The translations under genes were made by a program, and so were the position numbers. The notes below the pieces were generated by a model. It had not been told where the DNA came from. It searched no databases and saw only the letters and a list, made by a program, of their open reading frames with translations. DNA of 41,790 bases. Origin: an archaeon. GTDB lineage: Archaea > Asgardarchaeota > Hermodarchaeia > Hermodarchaeales > Hermodarchaeaceae. Below, piece by piece: positions 31,296-40,170 of this stretch; the first letter of the stretch is position 1, and each line of letters opens with the position of its first letter. The stretch covers positions 1 to 41,790 of the forward strand of contig JABXGS010000031.1 in assembly GCA_016550425.1 (NCBI GenBank), in the 5' to 3' direction.

Positions 31296-32594
31296 ATGCT
31301 CGGCTACATCGCTAACCGTCGACTCGCCAACAGCTTCTCTAAAATCAAGTTCCAATTCGGTGAAATTAACTGGAAAGAAATTTCACCGGACCATGTTGGA
31401 ATCTACATTCATGTTCCCTTCTGCGAGCAACTGTGTGCATTCTGTCCCTTCCATAAAGTGCGATATCAAGAAGACCTCAAAGACCTTTACCTCAAAAGCA
31501 TTGAAAAAGAAATTCACCAACGTGGCGTGCAGGGAGAAGTTGAATGGGTGTATATCGGTGGTGGGACTCCGAATTTATTACAGCCAGCAGAAATAGGACG
31601 TATTCTAGGGGCGCTGCGTAAATACGTCGATTTGGCGAATATTGGTATGGAAGGGAATCCCAAGCAATTTACACCAAAATATCTTGAAGCCGTTCGTAAA
31701 CTCGGTGTGGAGAAGCTCAGCACTGGTGTCGAATCACTGAAGCCTGATACGCTGCAGCATGTCAATCGGGCGAAGGCAGATGAGGCGCAGATTCAGTCAA
31801 TTGTTGACCACGCCAGAGATCTTGGATTCACGGTGAATATCGATTTAATGGTCGGGCTTCCCAAGCAAACGAAGGCTGACTTTCTCTTTGATGTAGATCG
31901 AGTAGGCGTGGTGAATCCCCAACAAATCACGACCTATCCGTTTATGGAGATTCCGGGAGTGCGCGTCACTCCAGAAATGGATTCCCGAAGCATGTTTAAC
32001 CTTATTGAACAAGCTGGAGAAATCTTAGACGGTCATGGATATTTCCGCGAGAATGTGTGGGTCTTTTCAAAGACCCAAAAAATCTATGATTCGGCTCGCG
32101 ATGAGTTAGTGATAGATTACCTGGGATTTGGAGCGGCCGCTTTCAGCAAGGTAGGCGGTTCTCAAATGGTCAATCCGCCTTTACCATTATATGTGGATAT
32201 GCAACGGAATGACAAGGCGTTAGCTTTCCAGACAAAAGTGGATGAAACGTCAGAGTTTTGGCGTAAATTTGCTCATGAACTCTATAATCTACAAATGGAT
32301 TCCGAAGTCATTGAAGAGATGCCTAGAAGCATCAAATTTGTCCTCTCGATACTCCGGTTCGCAGGACATGTAAAAGGAAACGAAGTGACTAAGAAAGGTC
32401 GATTTTTCGTCCATGATTTGACAAAAACCGTGGTTGAGAGTTTACCCTTTCCAATAAACAATCCGTTGGCAATCGTGAATTACCCTGAATATGAAGCCCT
32501 TCTCGAATCAGCGCAAGCGCTCCTTTTGAATAATGCTTCAGAAGTCGAGTCTCTCACGACAGCACCAGTGGATTCTGAACTGATTAATCGGTAG
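31296..32594 (+). CDS. HemN/HemW-like radical SAM protein
   Basis: 432 aa. The iron-sulfur binding motif is C43-x3-C47-x2-C50 in IYIHVPFCEQLCAFCPFHK, the HemN/HemW style, followed by GGGTPNLL (88-95) and an STGVESLKPDTLQHVNRAK block. The barrel continues through IDLMVGLPKQTKADF. HemN-type proteins work in haem synthesis, HemW in haem delivery and ChuW-like ones in haem breakdown; the present one is not clearly any. Its C-terminus (about 330-432) has no recognised domain. The ATG at 31296 is chosen over a TTG at 31278. Its promoter lies in NikR-type operators, so nickel control and a tetrapyrrole or nickel-cofactor role are possible. Confidence 0.85.
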   Translation: MLGYIANRRLANSFSKIKFQFGEINWKEISPDHVGIYIHVPFCEQLCAFCPFHKVRYQEDLKDLYLKSIEKEIHQRGVQGEVEWVYIGGGTPNLLQPAEIGRILGALRKYVDLANIGMEGNPKQFTPKYLEAVRKLGVEKLSTGVESLKPDTLQHVNRAKADEAQIQSIVDHARDLGFTVNIDLMVGLPKQTKADFLFDVDRVGVVNPQQITTYPFMEIPGVRVTPEMDSRSMFNLIEQAGEILDGHGYFRENVWVFSKTQKIYDSARDELVIDYLGFGAAAFSKVGGSQMVNPPLPLYVDMQRNDKALAFQTKVDETSEFWRKFAHELYNLQMDSEVIEEMPRSIKFVLSILRFAGHVKGNEVTKKGRFFVHDLTKTVVESLPFPINNPLAIVNYPEYEALLESAQALLLNNASEVESLTTAPVDSELINR

Positions 32595-32685
32595 ATGATG
32601 AGTACTAACATCCGCTATCAGAAATCATTTCATAAGAAGTCGCCTAATCCAATGAGGATGTCTCCACTTTATGGTGCATCCAAGT

Positions 32686-32841
32686 TCAGCAATCTGTGGG
32701 GATATCTAAAGAGTTGACGACGAGAAAATGAAAGCCATGATTCTCTGGTTCTTTGATGAGTTTGGTGACCGGTGCACCACAATTTAGACAGACCTCAACG
32801 GTATCAGGTAGTTTCTTTTCGCAAACTGGGCAATGAATCAT
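32686..32841 (-). CDS. Small zinc-ribbon protein (51 aa)
   Basis: A gene too short to stand out, in the 32595-32940 gap. The ATG at 32841 has GGTGA six bases upstream (GGGTGACCGACATG). The product starts MIHCPVCEKKLPDTVEVCLN then CGAP: two CxxC pairs (C4/C7, C18/C21) forming a zinc ribbon. The rest is a polar part and a short hydrophobic strand (FHFLVVNSL). A final Cys ends the protein. No partner is evident; it lies downstream of the alpha/beta hydrolase on the same strand, about 100 bases away. The remainder of the gap holds no other gene. Confidence 0.72.
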   Translation of the reverse strand: MIHCPVCEKKLPDTVEVCLNCGAPVTKLIKEPENHGFHFLVVNSLDIPTDC

Positions 32842-32940
32842 GTCGGTCACCCACAGAAAGGCGGTAACTTCACCCCTAAAAACTTCGGTGAACCAAGCAG
32901 TATCTAAAATTGCTAGATAAAAGATAGCTAGAAAACTTTG

Positions 32941-33735
32941 TTAGATTCCGAGATAGTCACCATGAATGAATTGGTGATTAAACCACGCCACGATGGCTTC
33001 CATGGTTTGGTCAAAGGCGATTGGGTTTGTGAGGTTATGATCAGCTCCTTGTACCACAACCAGCTCTTTTGGTTCATTGGCAGCCTCGAAAAGCCGTTTT
33101 ACCCCTTCTAGATCGATTCCTTGATCCGCGTCTCCGGTGATGATGAAAAGCGGGCAGGTTAGTTTGTGGATTTCTTTCATGGCATTATATTGCGTAGCAT
33201 CCTGAATCATACGGTTAATGACTCCAGCCCGTATATCTGGTTCCGTAAGACCATGCATTACATCCGGAGAGGTTCGTAACAATTCGTCAATTGCAGCAGG
33301 AACAAGAGGCGATTGAGCAAAAGCAAGGGGATCATAAACTGGTGCACGTAGCGCTATTGCAGTGATCAAGGGATTGTTAATTGCTTCGATTATGGCGACA
33401 GTAGCCCCATAACTTGCGGCGTATAATCCAACCCATTCCGGTGAGATGTGACCAGATGCAAGGAAATGCTTCATAGCGGCTTGAGCGTCTTTAATCTCAC
33501 CAGCCAAGCTGAAATAACCATCACTAGATCGAAAGCCACGAAAGTCAAAGGTTAGCACCGCAAAGCCTGCCTCGGCAAGCCTTGTGGCGATTCCACTAAC
33601 CTGGTCTGAAGATCCAGGGAATCCATGAAACTTACAGATTCCAGCAAACACACCGTCGCCTTCTGGAAGCACGAAGTTACCTCGAATTGTTTCTCCCTCA
33701 GAAGAGAACATGGTTGGTAAAACGCGGATTGTCAT
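32941..33735 (-). CDS. Alpha/beta hydrolase
   Basis: 264 aa with the alpha/beta hydrolase order: HGFPGSSDQV (oxyanion region), FDFRGFRSSDG, nucleophile S108 in AASYGATVAI, the acid in ITGDADQGID and the base in GADHNLT. All three catalytic residues are present. The nucleophile elbow is A-x-S-x-G rather than G-x-S-x-G, a seen variant. Members act on esters, lactones or peptides; the substrate is not predictable. It is divergent from korA. Confidence 0.88.
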   Translation of the reverse strand: MTIRVLPTMFSSEGETIRGNFVLPEGDGVFAGICKFHGFPGSSDQVSGIATRLAEAGFAVLTFDFRGFRSSDGYFSLAGEIKDAQAAMKHFLASGHISPEWVGLYAASYGATVAIIEAINNPLITAIALRAPVYDPLAFAQSPLVPAAIDELLRTSPDVMHGLTEPDIRAGVINRMIQDATQYNAMKEIHKLTCPLFIITGDADQGIDLEGVKRLFEAANEPKELVVVQGADHNLTNPIAFDQTMEAIVAWFNHQFIHGDYLGI

Positions 33736-33817
33736 AAGATGACCTCTATTCTCTTGGGGTTATTTCGGTTTTAATACGGTTAACACTCCACTCCAAATCC
33801 CAATTTGCGGGTTACAA

Positions 33818-33825
33818 TTTATATT
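33818..33825 (+). promoter_or_regulatory. Candidate TATA box of korAB
   Basis: TTTATATT stands about 88 bases before the korA GTG in the spacer between the divergent hydrolase and korA. It could start the korAB transcript near 33850. Motif evidence only. Confidence 0.4.
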
Positions 33826-33912
33826 CCTAGTGGTGTTGGCACTACTCAGCGACTGAGAATTAGCAAAGAGTTTTGAGCCGAGACTTCACCTAATCGAGCC
33901 GGAGTGATACAA

Positions 33913-35667
33913 GTGAACAGAACAGATGATGTTTCCGTGTTAATTGGTGGCGAAGCAGGCGCAGGTATCTCCGCAGCAGGCATTTCATTAGGCAAGGTGT
34001 TCATGCGTGGGGGACTTCACGTGTTTGGCACCGTAGATTACCCCTCTCTGATTCGAGGTGGTCATAACTTTTACATGATCCGTGCGAGCAAGAATCCAGT
34101 CTATACTCAATGGGATACTCATGACCTTATTGTCGCTTTAGATGTAAACACAATTCAAAGGCATCTGAAAGCCCTCAAATCAGATGGGGGTATAATTTAT
34201 GATAGCGATGAGATTAATGCCAAGAGTTCGGATTTGCCAAAAAAAGTTGAGAATCTCTTTCCTATTCCCCTCACGAATATTGTTAAGGAAGTTCAAGGTC
34301 GCGATGTGGTTCGCAACACCATCGCCGTAGGTGCCACTTTGGGGATTTTAGGATTTAACATAGAAATCCTTGAAAATATCCTTCAAGAATCCTTCGAACA
34401 AAAGGGCGACAAGGTTGTCAGTATGAATGTGAAAGCCGCTCGAGCGGGCTATGACTATGCTGTCACCCATTATGCGAACAAGCTTGCGCATCAACTGGCT
34501 CCTACGAAAAAGATCCAAAAGGATCGAATTTTTCTGAATGGTAACGAAGCTACAGCCTTGGGAGCCATTGCTGCTGGCTGTCAATTCTATGCTGCTTATC
34601 CTATGACTCCGGCATCAGGGTTACTACATTTTCTTATCGCCCAGGCTGAGAAATTTAACATGATTACTATTCAAGCAGAAAGTGAGATTGCAGCAATTAA
34701 TATGGCAATCGGTGCATCCTATGCTGGAGTTCGAGCCATGACCGGCACATCCGGCGGCGGATTCTGCCTAATGACCGAAGCTCTCAGCATGGCTGCTATG
34801 ACAGAAACTCCACTAGTAATTATGTTAGCCCAACGGACCGGCCCCAGCACTGGGCTCCCTACATATACCGCACAGAGTGATCTCCGGTTCGCGATTCATG
34901 CTGCACACGGCGAGTTTCCACGAGTTGTGATTGCCCCCGGTGATGTAAATGAATGCTTCAAGTTTACAATTGATGCCTTCAATCTCGCTGACGAGTTTCA
35001 AATTCCGGTCATCTTACTCACAGACAAACAGCTTGTCGAAAGTTCGGCATCAATCTCGCCTTTCACCGCAGAGGGGGTTGAAATCAACCGAGGAAAACTT
35101 CTCCCTATGACCCCTTACTCCGGTAAAGAACCGTATTCACGGCATAAACTGACTAATGATGGGATTTCGCCCCGTCTAATCCCAGGGACCCCTGGAGCCT
35201 TAATTCACTCTGATTCTGCGGTCCACAAAGAAAGTGGTTTCCAAGGCGATGATTGTGCTATCGCTACCAAAATGGCAGATAAACGTTATCAGAAACTTCC
35301 AGCACTCTTCAAAACCCTAAAGACAAAACCCCTCATCAAGATGTATGGACCCAAAAAGACAGATGTCACACTCGTAGGTTGGGGTTCAACCAAAGGAGTA
35401 GCCTTGGAAGTGCTTCGCCTCCTAGAAGCGGAGAACATCAAAGCAAACTTCCTGCAAGTGATTTACCTTACACCGTTTCCAGCTGAGGAAATCAACGCAG
35501 CCTTGGAAGGAAAGAACCTCGTTCTAATTGAGGGTAATCAGACTGGCCAGCTGGGAAGCCTCATCAAAGAGCATACAGGAATCGAAATACCACAACGCAT
35601 CTTTCGCTATGATGGAAGGGCCTTCAATCCCTTGCAACTCACGCGACGCATCAAGGAGGAACTCTAA
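33913..35667 (+). CDS. korA: 2-oxoacid:ferredoxin oxidoreductase, fused gamma-alpha subunit
   Basis: 584 aa with the gamma domain first (GGEAGAGISAAGISLGKVF, then the GTVDYPSLIRGGHN block, residues 1-190) and the alpha domain after (YPMTPASGLLHFL, AIGASYAGVRAMTGTSGGGF). It pairs with KorB to oxidise a 2-oxoacid to acyl-CoA, passing electrons to ferredoxin. The KorA/OorA type is most likely; the substrate may be 2-oxoglutarate or another 2-oxoacid. The GTG at 33913 has GGAGTGA five bases upstream and is preferred to a GTG at 33904. No ferredoxin-like delta gene follows, so electrons must go to a separate ferredoxin. korB follows after 25 bases. Confidence 0.93.
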   Translation: MNRTDDVSVLIGGEAGAGISAAGISLGKVFMRGGLHVFGTVDYPSLIRGGHNFYMIRASKNPVYTQWDTHDLIVALDVNTIQRHLKALKSDGGIIYDSDEINAKSSDLPKKVENLFPIPLTNIVKEVQGRDVVRNTIAVGATLGILGFNIEILENILQESFEQKGDKVVSMNVKAARAGYDYAVTHYANKLAHQLAPTKKIQKDRIFLNGNEATALGAIAAGCQFYAAYPMTPASGLLHFLIAQAEKFNMITIQAESEIAAINMAIGASYAGVRAMTGTSGGGFCLMTEALSMAAMTETPLVIMLAQRTGPSTGLPTYTAQSDLRFAIHAAHGEFPRVVIAPGDVNECFKFTIDAFNLADEFQIPVILLTDKQLVESSASISPFTAEGVEINRGKLLPMTPYSGKEPYSRHKLTNDGISPRLIPGTPGALIHSDSAVHKESGFQGDDCAIATKMADKRYQKLPALFKTLKTKPLIKMYGPKKTDVTLVGWGSTKGVALEVLRLLEAENIKANFLQVIYLTPFPAEEINAALEGKNLVLIEGNQTGQLGSLIKEHTGIEIPQRIFRYDGRAFNPLQLTRRIKEEL

Positions 35668-35692
35668 TACGGAATTGAAGGATGGATGAATA

Positions 35693-36556
35693 ATGGATAA
35701 ACCAACTCGCGAAAGTATCAAAACCCAAGAAACCAACACCTGGTGCCCAGGATGTGGCAATTTTGGTGTGCTCCGCGCATTACAGAGCGCAATCGTGGAT
35801 TTGGGTCTTCCACAAGACCAGGTCCTGCTGGTAACAGGCATTGGTTGTCATGGAAAAATCTACAATTACGTTAACGTGAATGGATTTCATGGTATCCATG
35901 GACGTGTCCTTCCTGTTATGACAGGGATTAAACTGACAAATCATGACCTTACCGTCATTGGCCATGCTGGTGATGGTGACCAATTTGATGAAGGTTTAGG
36001 TCATTTTCCTCATGCCGCTCGACGTAATATCGATGTTAAGTTGTTCACTCATAACAACAAAGTCTATGGGTTAACGACGGGCCAAACTTCCCCCACTAGC
36101 ATCCAAGGATATGTGAGCAAAACCACACCTCATGGCTCATTCCCTCCTCGAATTGAACCATTACAAATCGCTTTGGCTAGCAACGCATCATTTGTGGCGC
36201 GAGGATGGGTCGGTGATGTAGAGCATCTCAAGGAACTTATGAAGGCTGCTATCCAGCACAAGGGTTTTGCATTTGTCGATATGCTTCAAGTTTGTTTCAC
36301 ATTCAATCGGGTGCAAAATTTCCAGTACTACCGGAACCGTGTCTACAAGCTCGAAGAACAAGGACACGATGCTTCAGATCTAGCGGCCGCAATGAAACGA
36401 GCTAGTGAGTGGGGAGAGAAAATCCCCATTGGTATCTTCTACCGTGAAAACCGACCAGTCTATCGCAGTTCTTATTCCCAACTCGAAAAGTCGCCTTTAA
36501 TCAAACAAGCTCCTCAAACTAAGAGGTTTGTTGAAGTCCTTCAAGAACTAGCTTGA
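35693..36556 (+). CDS. korB: 2-oxoacid:ferredoxin oxidoreductase, beta subunit
   Basis: Thiamine diphosphate-binding partner of KorA, 287 aa. WCPGCGNFG with C18 and C21 starts it, and GHAGDGDQFDEGLGHFPHAARRNID carries the cofactor-binding Gly-Asp-Gly and the family His/Arg residues (split GHAGDGDQFDEGLGHF and PHAARRNID). NNKVYGLTTGQTSPTS completes the site. Only two of the usual cluster cysteines are visible in the front part, and a later CFTF region may add one. It converges with the DUF35 gene, with a hairpin between. Both subunits act in the cytoplasm. Confidence 0.95.
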   Translation: MDKPTRESIKTQETNTWCPGCGNFGVLRALQSAIVDLGLPQDQVLLVTGIGCHGKIYNYVNVNGFHGIHGRVLPVMTGIKLTNHDLTVIGHAGDGDQFDEGLGHFPHAARRNIDVKLFTHNNKVYGLTTGQTSPTSIQGYVSKTTPHGSFPPRIEPLQIALASNASFVARGWVGDVEHLKELMKAAIQHKGFAFVDMLQVCFTFNRVQNFQYYRNRVYKLEEQGHDASDLAAAMKRASEWGEKIPIGIFYRENRPVYRSSYSQLEKSPLIKQAPQTKRFVEVLQELA

Positions 36557-36572
36557 AAAAAAGAGGAAGAGT

Positions 36573-36598
36573 GCCTGCTAGCTCGGGGCTAAGCAGGC
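36573..36598. terminator. Hairpin between convergent korB and DUF35
   Basis: GCCTGC-TAGC (36573-36582) pairs with GCTA-A-GCAGGC (36588-36598), ten pairs with one bulged A. It overlaps the last codons of the DUF35 gene. It could stop transcription from both sides, but it lacks a long T-tract; A-runs on the korB side (36555-36562) read as T-runs from the other strand. Confidence 0.5.
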
Positions 36599-37026
36599 TT
36601 AATGAAGTAAGCTAAGTCGCCACCTTCAAGTTCTTGTGGTTCAATTTTGACTTTCATGCCCACTTTGGGTTTACTAGTTAAACCTTTCATGTGCCCAATA
36701 AGATGCAAATTATCTTCGAACTCGATGACACCGACCACATAAGGAACATTGGTTCGCCGAGCGATACCTTCGGGAGCAAAATGCACAATTGACCATGTGT
36801 AAAGTGTCCCTTCAGGATTCACTTCAAACCAGGTGAGGTCCTTACCACCACATGGGCAGGTAAATCGGGGTGGCATGAATTTCTTTCCACAAGACTTGCA
36901 TTCTGTCGCCAGGAATTTACCTTCCTTCAGCCCATCAATGAACTTGCGAAATTCAGCAGTCATTCGTTGACGATGCTTAACATCCGAGGACAATTCTTGT
37001 ACTAAACCTAGTTGGGGTTCACTCAT
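36589..37026 (-). CDS. DUF35 OB-fold zinc-ribbon protein, thiolase partner
   Basis: 145 aa: a helical front, a zinc ribbon (CKSC near 43-46, then CPCGG near 57-61), and an OB-fold (EGTLYTWSIVHF, VVGVIEFEDNLHLIGHMKG, VGMKVKIEP). Such proteins bind archaeal thiolases and, in methanogens, form a complex with HMG-CoA synthase that channels acetoacetyl-CoA. Here it follows thiolase by 11 bases, with AGGTGA before its ATG. No HMG-CoA synthase is in the window. It probably serves thiolase in the same way. Confidence 0.9.
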   Translation of the reverse strand: MSEPQLGLVQELSSDVKHRQRMTAEFRKFIDGLKEGKFLATECKSCGKKFMPPRFTCPCGGKDLTWFEVNPEGTLYTWSIVHFAPEGIARRTNVPYVVGVIEFEDNLHLIGHMKGLTSKPKVGMKVKIEPQELEGGDLAYFIKPA

Positions 37027-37037
37027 AACATTTCACC

Positions 37038-38249
37038 TCAGGGCTCTAAAATGAAGACGTTCACAAACTGACCATGTTGGCCAACATTGTGACACAATGC
37101 AACTTTTACATCGGGAACTTGACGTTCTTTTTCTGCTTTGCCGAAGACTTGCTTGTAAGCGTCAACGACCTGTCCGATACCGGTAGCGCCTAAGGGGTGA
37201 CCCTTAGATTTGAGTCCGCCATCAACATTTACAGGAACTCCTGGTCCGTCAATGTAGGGTCCACGTTCTTCAGCCCATTTACCTCCTTGACCTCGTTCAC
37301 AGAAACCAAGATCTTCATAAGCCATGACTTCGGCAACGCTGAAGCAGTCGTGAACATAGGCGACATCAATATCCTTAGCAGAGCGGCCCGATGATTTATA
37401 CGCCATCTCCCCAGCTCTCACTGACCCACTCAGATTTGTAAGATTTGGACGATCAGTAACACGCATTGTGTCTGAAGAACAACCAAGACCAGTAATCCAG
37501 AGTGGATCACTTGACATCTCCTTCGCTTTTTCTTCATTTGCTAGAATGACGGTTGCAGAACCATCGCTAATCAAGCAACAGTCATAGAGGCGAAGGGGTA
37601 AGGCAATGGGGACGGCGTTATTAGCATCTTCAATCGAGACTTTTCGACGCAGATGTGCTAATTTGTTATAGTAGCCATAATAATGGCTTTTCACTGACAC
37701 TGCAGAAAGCTGGTCACGTGTAAGTCCATCAACAGCCATCTTTCGTGCAGCGTAAAGGGAGTAGAAAGTTGGAAAACTAATTCCATAAGGATACTCCCAC
37801 CTGTGGTCTCCAGCCACTGACATCAATTCAGTTGCGTAAGCAGTGGATACCCAGGTCATTGTTTCAACGCCGATGGCTGCCATGACATCGAATTGCCCAG
37901 ATGCAATCTGTGCCCAGGCTGTTCTGATAGCAGTGGAGCCAGTAGCGCATGCAGTTTCAACGCGCATTGTGGGTTTGCCAATAATACCGACTTCATCAGC
38001 GATGAGTGCGGCAGCAGCACCTTGGCCTGCAAATGCTTCTGCAGCAATGCCGATAACACTGGCTTCGACATCATCATTTGTAATTCCTGCATGTTCGAGG
38101 GCAGGGAAGTATGATTCGTGTGCCAGTTCTCGGATTGTGACGGCGGGATAGGTGGCTTTCTCGCCTTCAATGTCTTCTTCGATGACTTTGCCGCGTTTGC
38201 CGTATTTGCTGTGACCAACGCCCACAATGGCGACTTTTGGTAGTGCCAC
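37038..38249 (-). CDS. Thiolase (acetyl-CoA C-acyltransferase, archaeal SCP-x type)
   Basis: 403 aa. The nucleophile C101 lies in VETACATGSTAIRTA; GHPLGATG holds the catalytic His of the second part; CHNVGQHGQFVN near the end gives the second Cys-x-(N)-x-G site. It cleaves 3-oxoacyl-CoA to acetyl-CoA or makes acetoacetyl-CoA. The start is a GTG with AGGTGA seven bases upstream. Cotranscribed with enoyl-CoA hydratase (upstream) and DUF35 (downstream), it fits beta-oxidation or the opposite C4 direction. Confidence 0.94.
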   Translation of the reverse strand: MALPKVAIVGVGHSKYGKRGKVIEEDIEGEKATYPAVTIRELAHESYFPALEHAGITNDDVEASVIGIAAEAFAGQGAAAALIADEVGIIGKPTMRVETACATGSTAIRTAWAQIASGQFDVMAAIGVETMTWVSTAYATELMSVAGDHRWEYPYGISFPTFYSLYAARKMAVDGLTRDQLSAVSVKSHYYGYYNKLAHLRRKVSIEDANNAVPIALPLRLYDCCLISDGSATVILANEEKAKEMSSDPLWITGLGCSSDTMRVTDRPNLTNLSGSVRAGEMAYKSSGRSAKDIDVAYVHDCFSVAEVMAYEDLGFCERGQGGKWAEERGPYIDGPGVPVNVDGGLKSKGHPLGATGIGQVVDAYKQVFGKAEKERQVPDVKVALCHNVGQHGQFVNVFILEP

Positions 38250-38340
38250 TTATTTTTCACCTATGTATTGTTCGTATCGTGATACTTCTATCGCGGTTTT
38301 CGCTAATAGAATCTTTTGTTGTATTAGTTTAGCTGTGTGT

Positions 38341-39153
38341 TTACTTGCCCTTAAATTTGGGTTTGGATTTAGAGAACACTGCAGCAATTCCAGTTGAAAG
38401 ATCTTCAGTATCGAAGGTGGCTAGCATGCCTTCTAGTTCAGTGACATTACCTTTCTCTACGGGAACGTCAAAGGAGTGGTTGATTGCGTCTTTAGCCAAC
38501 TTGAGAGCAATAGGTGCATTATCGGCAAGTGATTGTGCTAGGAACAGGGCTTCACCATGGAGTTCGTCGCTAGGGGCCACCTTGTTTACTAAACCCATTT
38601 CAAGGGCTTCATCAGCGAGCACGTCACGACCTGTTAGTACAATTTCCTTGGCTCTACCCATGCCTACAACTCGTGGTAGGCGTTGGGTTCCACCCCAACC
38701 TGGGATGAGGCCAAGTTTTACTTCGGGATTGCTGAATTTAGTCTCCTTCGAAGCGACACGTAAATCACAGGCCAGGCTCATTTCTAATCCTCCGCCCATA
38801 CAAAGGCCGTGGATTTCAGCGATAAATGGTTTAGGAAAGGCTTCAATACGCCGGAATAGCTTTTGTCCGGATTCCATGAATTCTTTCGCCATTTTCCTAT
38901 CTTGAGCCATTTGTGCTGCTGCTGTAAGATCGGCTCCTACTGAGAATGCTTTCTCGGAAGCAGATCGAATGATAACGGCACGAACGTTGTTGTCTTTTTC
39001 GATTTTATCCAGAACATCATTCATATCTTTAATGAGCTCTGGTCCAATCGCGTTGAGTTTTCCAGGACGGTTTAGGGTGATAACTCCGATTTGTTCTTCT
39101 TCGGCAAGAAAGTGCCCTTCGACCGCATAGGTGATAGTTTCATAATCTGCCAT
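38341..39153 (-). CDS. Enoyl-CoA hydratase
   Basis: 270 aa crotonase fold. Both catalytic glutamates are present: E124 in GGGLEMSLACDLR and E144 in NPEVKLGLIPGWGGTQRLPR. The oxyanion pieces FSVGADL and GGGLEM are intact. It adds water to enoyl-CoA, giving 3-hydroxyacyl-CoA. GGAGG lies about nine bases before the ATG. It begins 29 bases after the 3-hydroxyacyl-CoA dehydrogenase gene, so the run is hydroxyacyl dehydrogenase, hydratase, thiolase, DUF35. It has the usual crotonase size and no extra domain. Confidence 0.94.
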   Translation of the reverse strand: MADYETITYAVEGHFLAEEEQIGVITLNRPGKLNAIGPELIKDMNDVLDKIEKDNNVRAVIIRSASEKAFSVGADLTAAAQMAQDRKMAKEFMESGQKLFRRIEAFPKPFIAEIHGLCMGGGLEMSLACDLRVASKETKFSNPEVKLGLIPGWGGTQRLPRVVGMGRAKEIVLTGRDVLADEALEMGLVNKVAPSDELHGEALFLAQSLADNAPIALKLAKDAINHSFDVPVEKGNVTELEGMLATFDTEDLSTGIAAVFSKSKPKFKGK

Positions 39154-39182
39154 TTTCGTTTTTCCTCCTACTTGATTGAATT

Positions 39183-40034
39183 TTACGAGTATTCGTGAAA
39201 TCCTTTACCAGATTTCATACCCAGTTCGCCTTTTTCCACCTTTTCCAACAGCAACTTAGGTGTGGAATAGCAATCACCAAAACCTTCGTGTAAGGTTTTT
39301 GCAGTTGCGGCAGCGATGTCCAATCCGACAAAGTCAGCTAGGGTCAAAGGACCCACAGGATGATTAGCCCCAAGTTGCATAGCAGTATCGATATCTTCAG
39401 CCGTAGCAAGACCTTCCTGGAGAATCCGAATAGCTTCACCCATTAGAGCTCCAAGAATGCGGTTCACAATGAAGCCAGGTGAATCTTTTACCTTCACAGG
39501 CGTCTTATCGAGCTTTTTACTGAACGCAATCGCTGTTTCAATCGTTTCCTCAGAGGTCTTTTCTCCAACCACAATCTCCACTAATTTCATCGTGTACGGG
39601 GGATTGAAAAAGTGTGTTCCTACAACTTTCTCTGGACGCTTGGTTACAGTAGCCATTTCGGTAACACTAAGACTTGAAGTGTTGGTAGCAAAGATTGTGT
39701 CGGGGCGAGCGGCTGTATCCATTTTTTTAAAGAGTTCTTTTTTGGCTTCCATGTTTTCGTAGATGGCTTCAACAATCAGGTCGACATCTTTGACGGCTTC
39801 AGCGACATCAAGGACTGGTTTGATGCCGTCAACAATAGCTTTGGCTCCTTTCAGATCGAGTTTGCCCTTGTCAACGCCAGTTTTGACCATAGATTTGATT
39901 TTGTTCATGCCATTGGTGATGAATTCCTGTTTGATATCGTTGAGGTTGACTTCAATGCCGTATCGGGCAGCTTGGTAGGCGATGCCTGTGCCCATAGCAC
40001 CCGCGCCGATAACGGCGATGCGTTTGATTTCCAT
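39183..40034 (-). CDS. 3-hydroxyacyl-CoA (3-hydroxybutyryl-CoA) dehydrogenase
   Basis: 283 aa with an NAD-binding front (IAVIGAGAMGTGIA), the substrate block VVGTHFFNPPYTMKLVEIV carrying the catalytic His, KDSPGFIVNRILGAL and a C-terminal DFVGLDIA helical domain. It oxidises 3-hydroxyacyl-CoA to 3-oxoacyl-CoA, using NAD or NADP. The usual length of 280-290 aa fits the short 3-hydroxybutyryl-CoA type. A GTG at 40043 exists; the ATG at 40034 has GGTGA five bases before it. It is first in the acyl-CoA run. No acyl-CoA dehydrogenase is present within the window. Confidence 0.94.
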   Translation of the reverse strand: MEIKRIAVIGAGAMGTGIAYQAARYGIEVNLNDIKQEFITNGMNKIKSMVKTGVDKGKLDLKGAKAIVDGIKPVLDVAEAVKDVDLIVEAIYENMEAKKELFKKMDTAARPDTIFATNTSSLSVTEMATVTKRPEKVVGTHFFNPPYTMKLVEIVVGEKTSEETIETAIAFSKKLDKTPVKVKDSPGFIVNRILGALMGEAIRILQEGLATAEDIDTAMQLGANHPVGPLTLADFVGLDIAAATAKTLHEGFGDCYSTPKLLLEKVEKGELGMKSGKGFHEYS

Positions 40035-40170
40035 TTTTTTCACCTTAATGGTATTCGACCATGAGAAGTGTGTTAAAGTAGTTATGCGGAACTTGGTTGT
40101 CCTATTTTAATTCAACTAAGCATCGAAAATAGGACCCACCGAGAGAGTACAAAGAAAAGTTAGTAACGGA

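Noticed and set aside
38345..38905. 186-codon plus-strand frame inside enoyl-CoA hydratase
   Set aside because: Antisense shadow of a well-conserved crotonase gene, without ribosome-binding site or motif.
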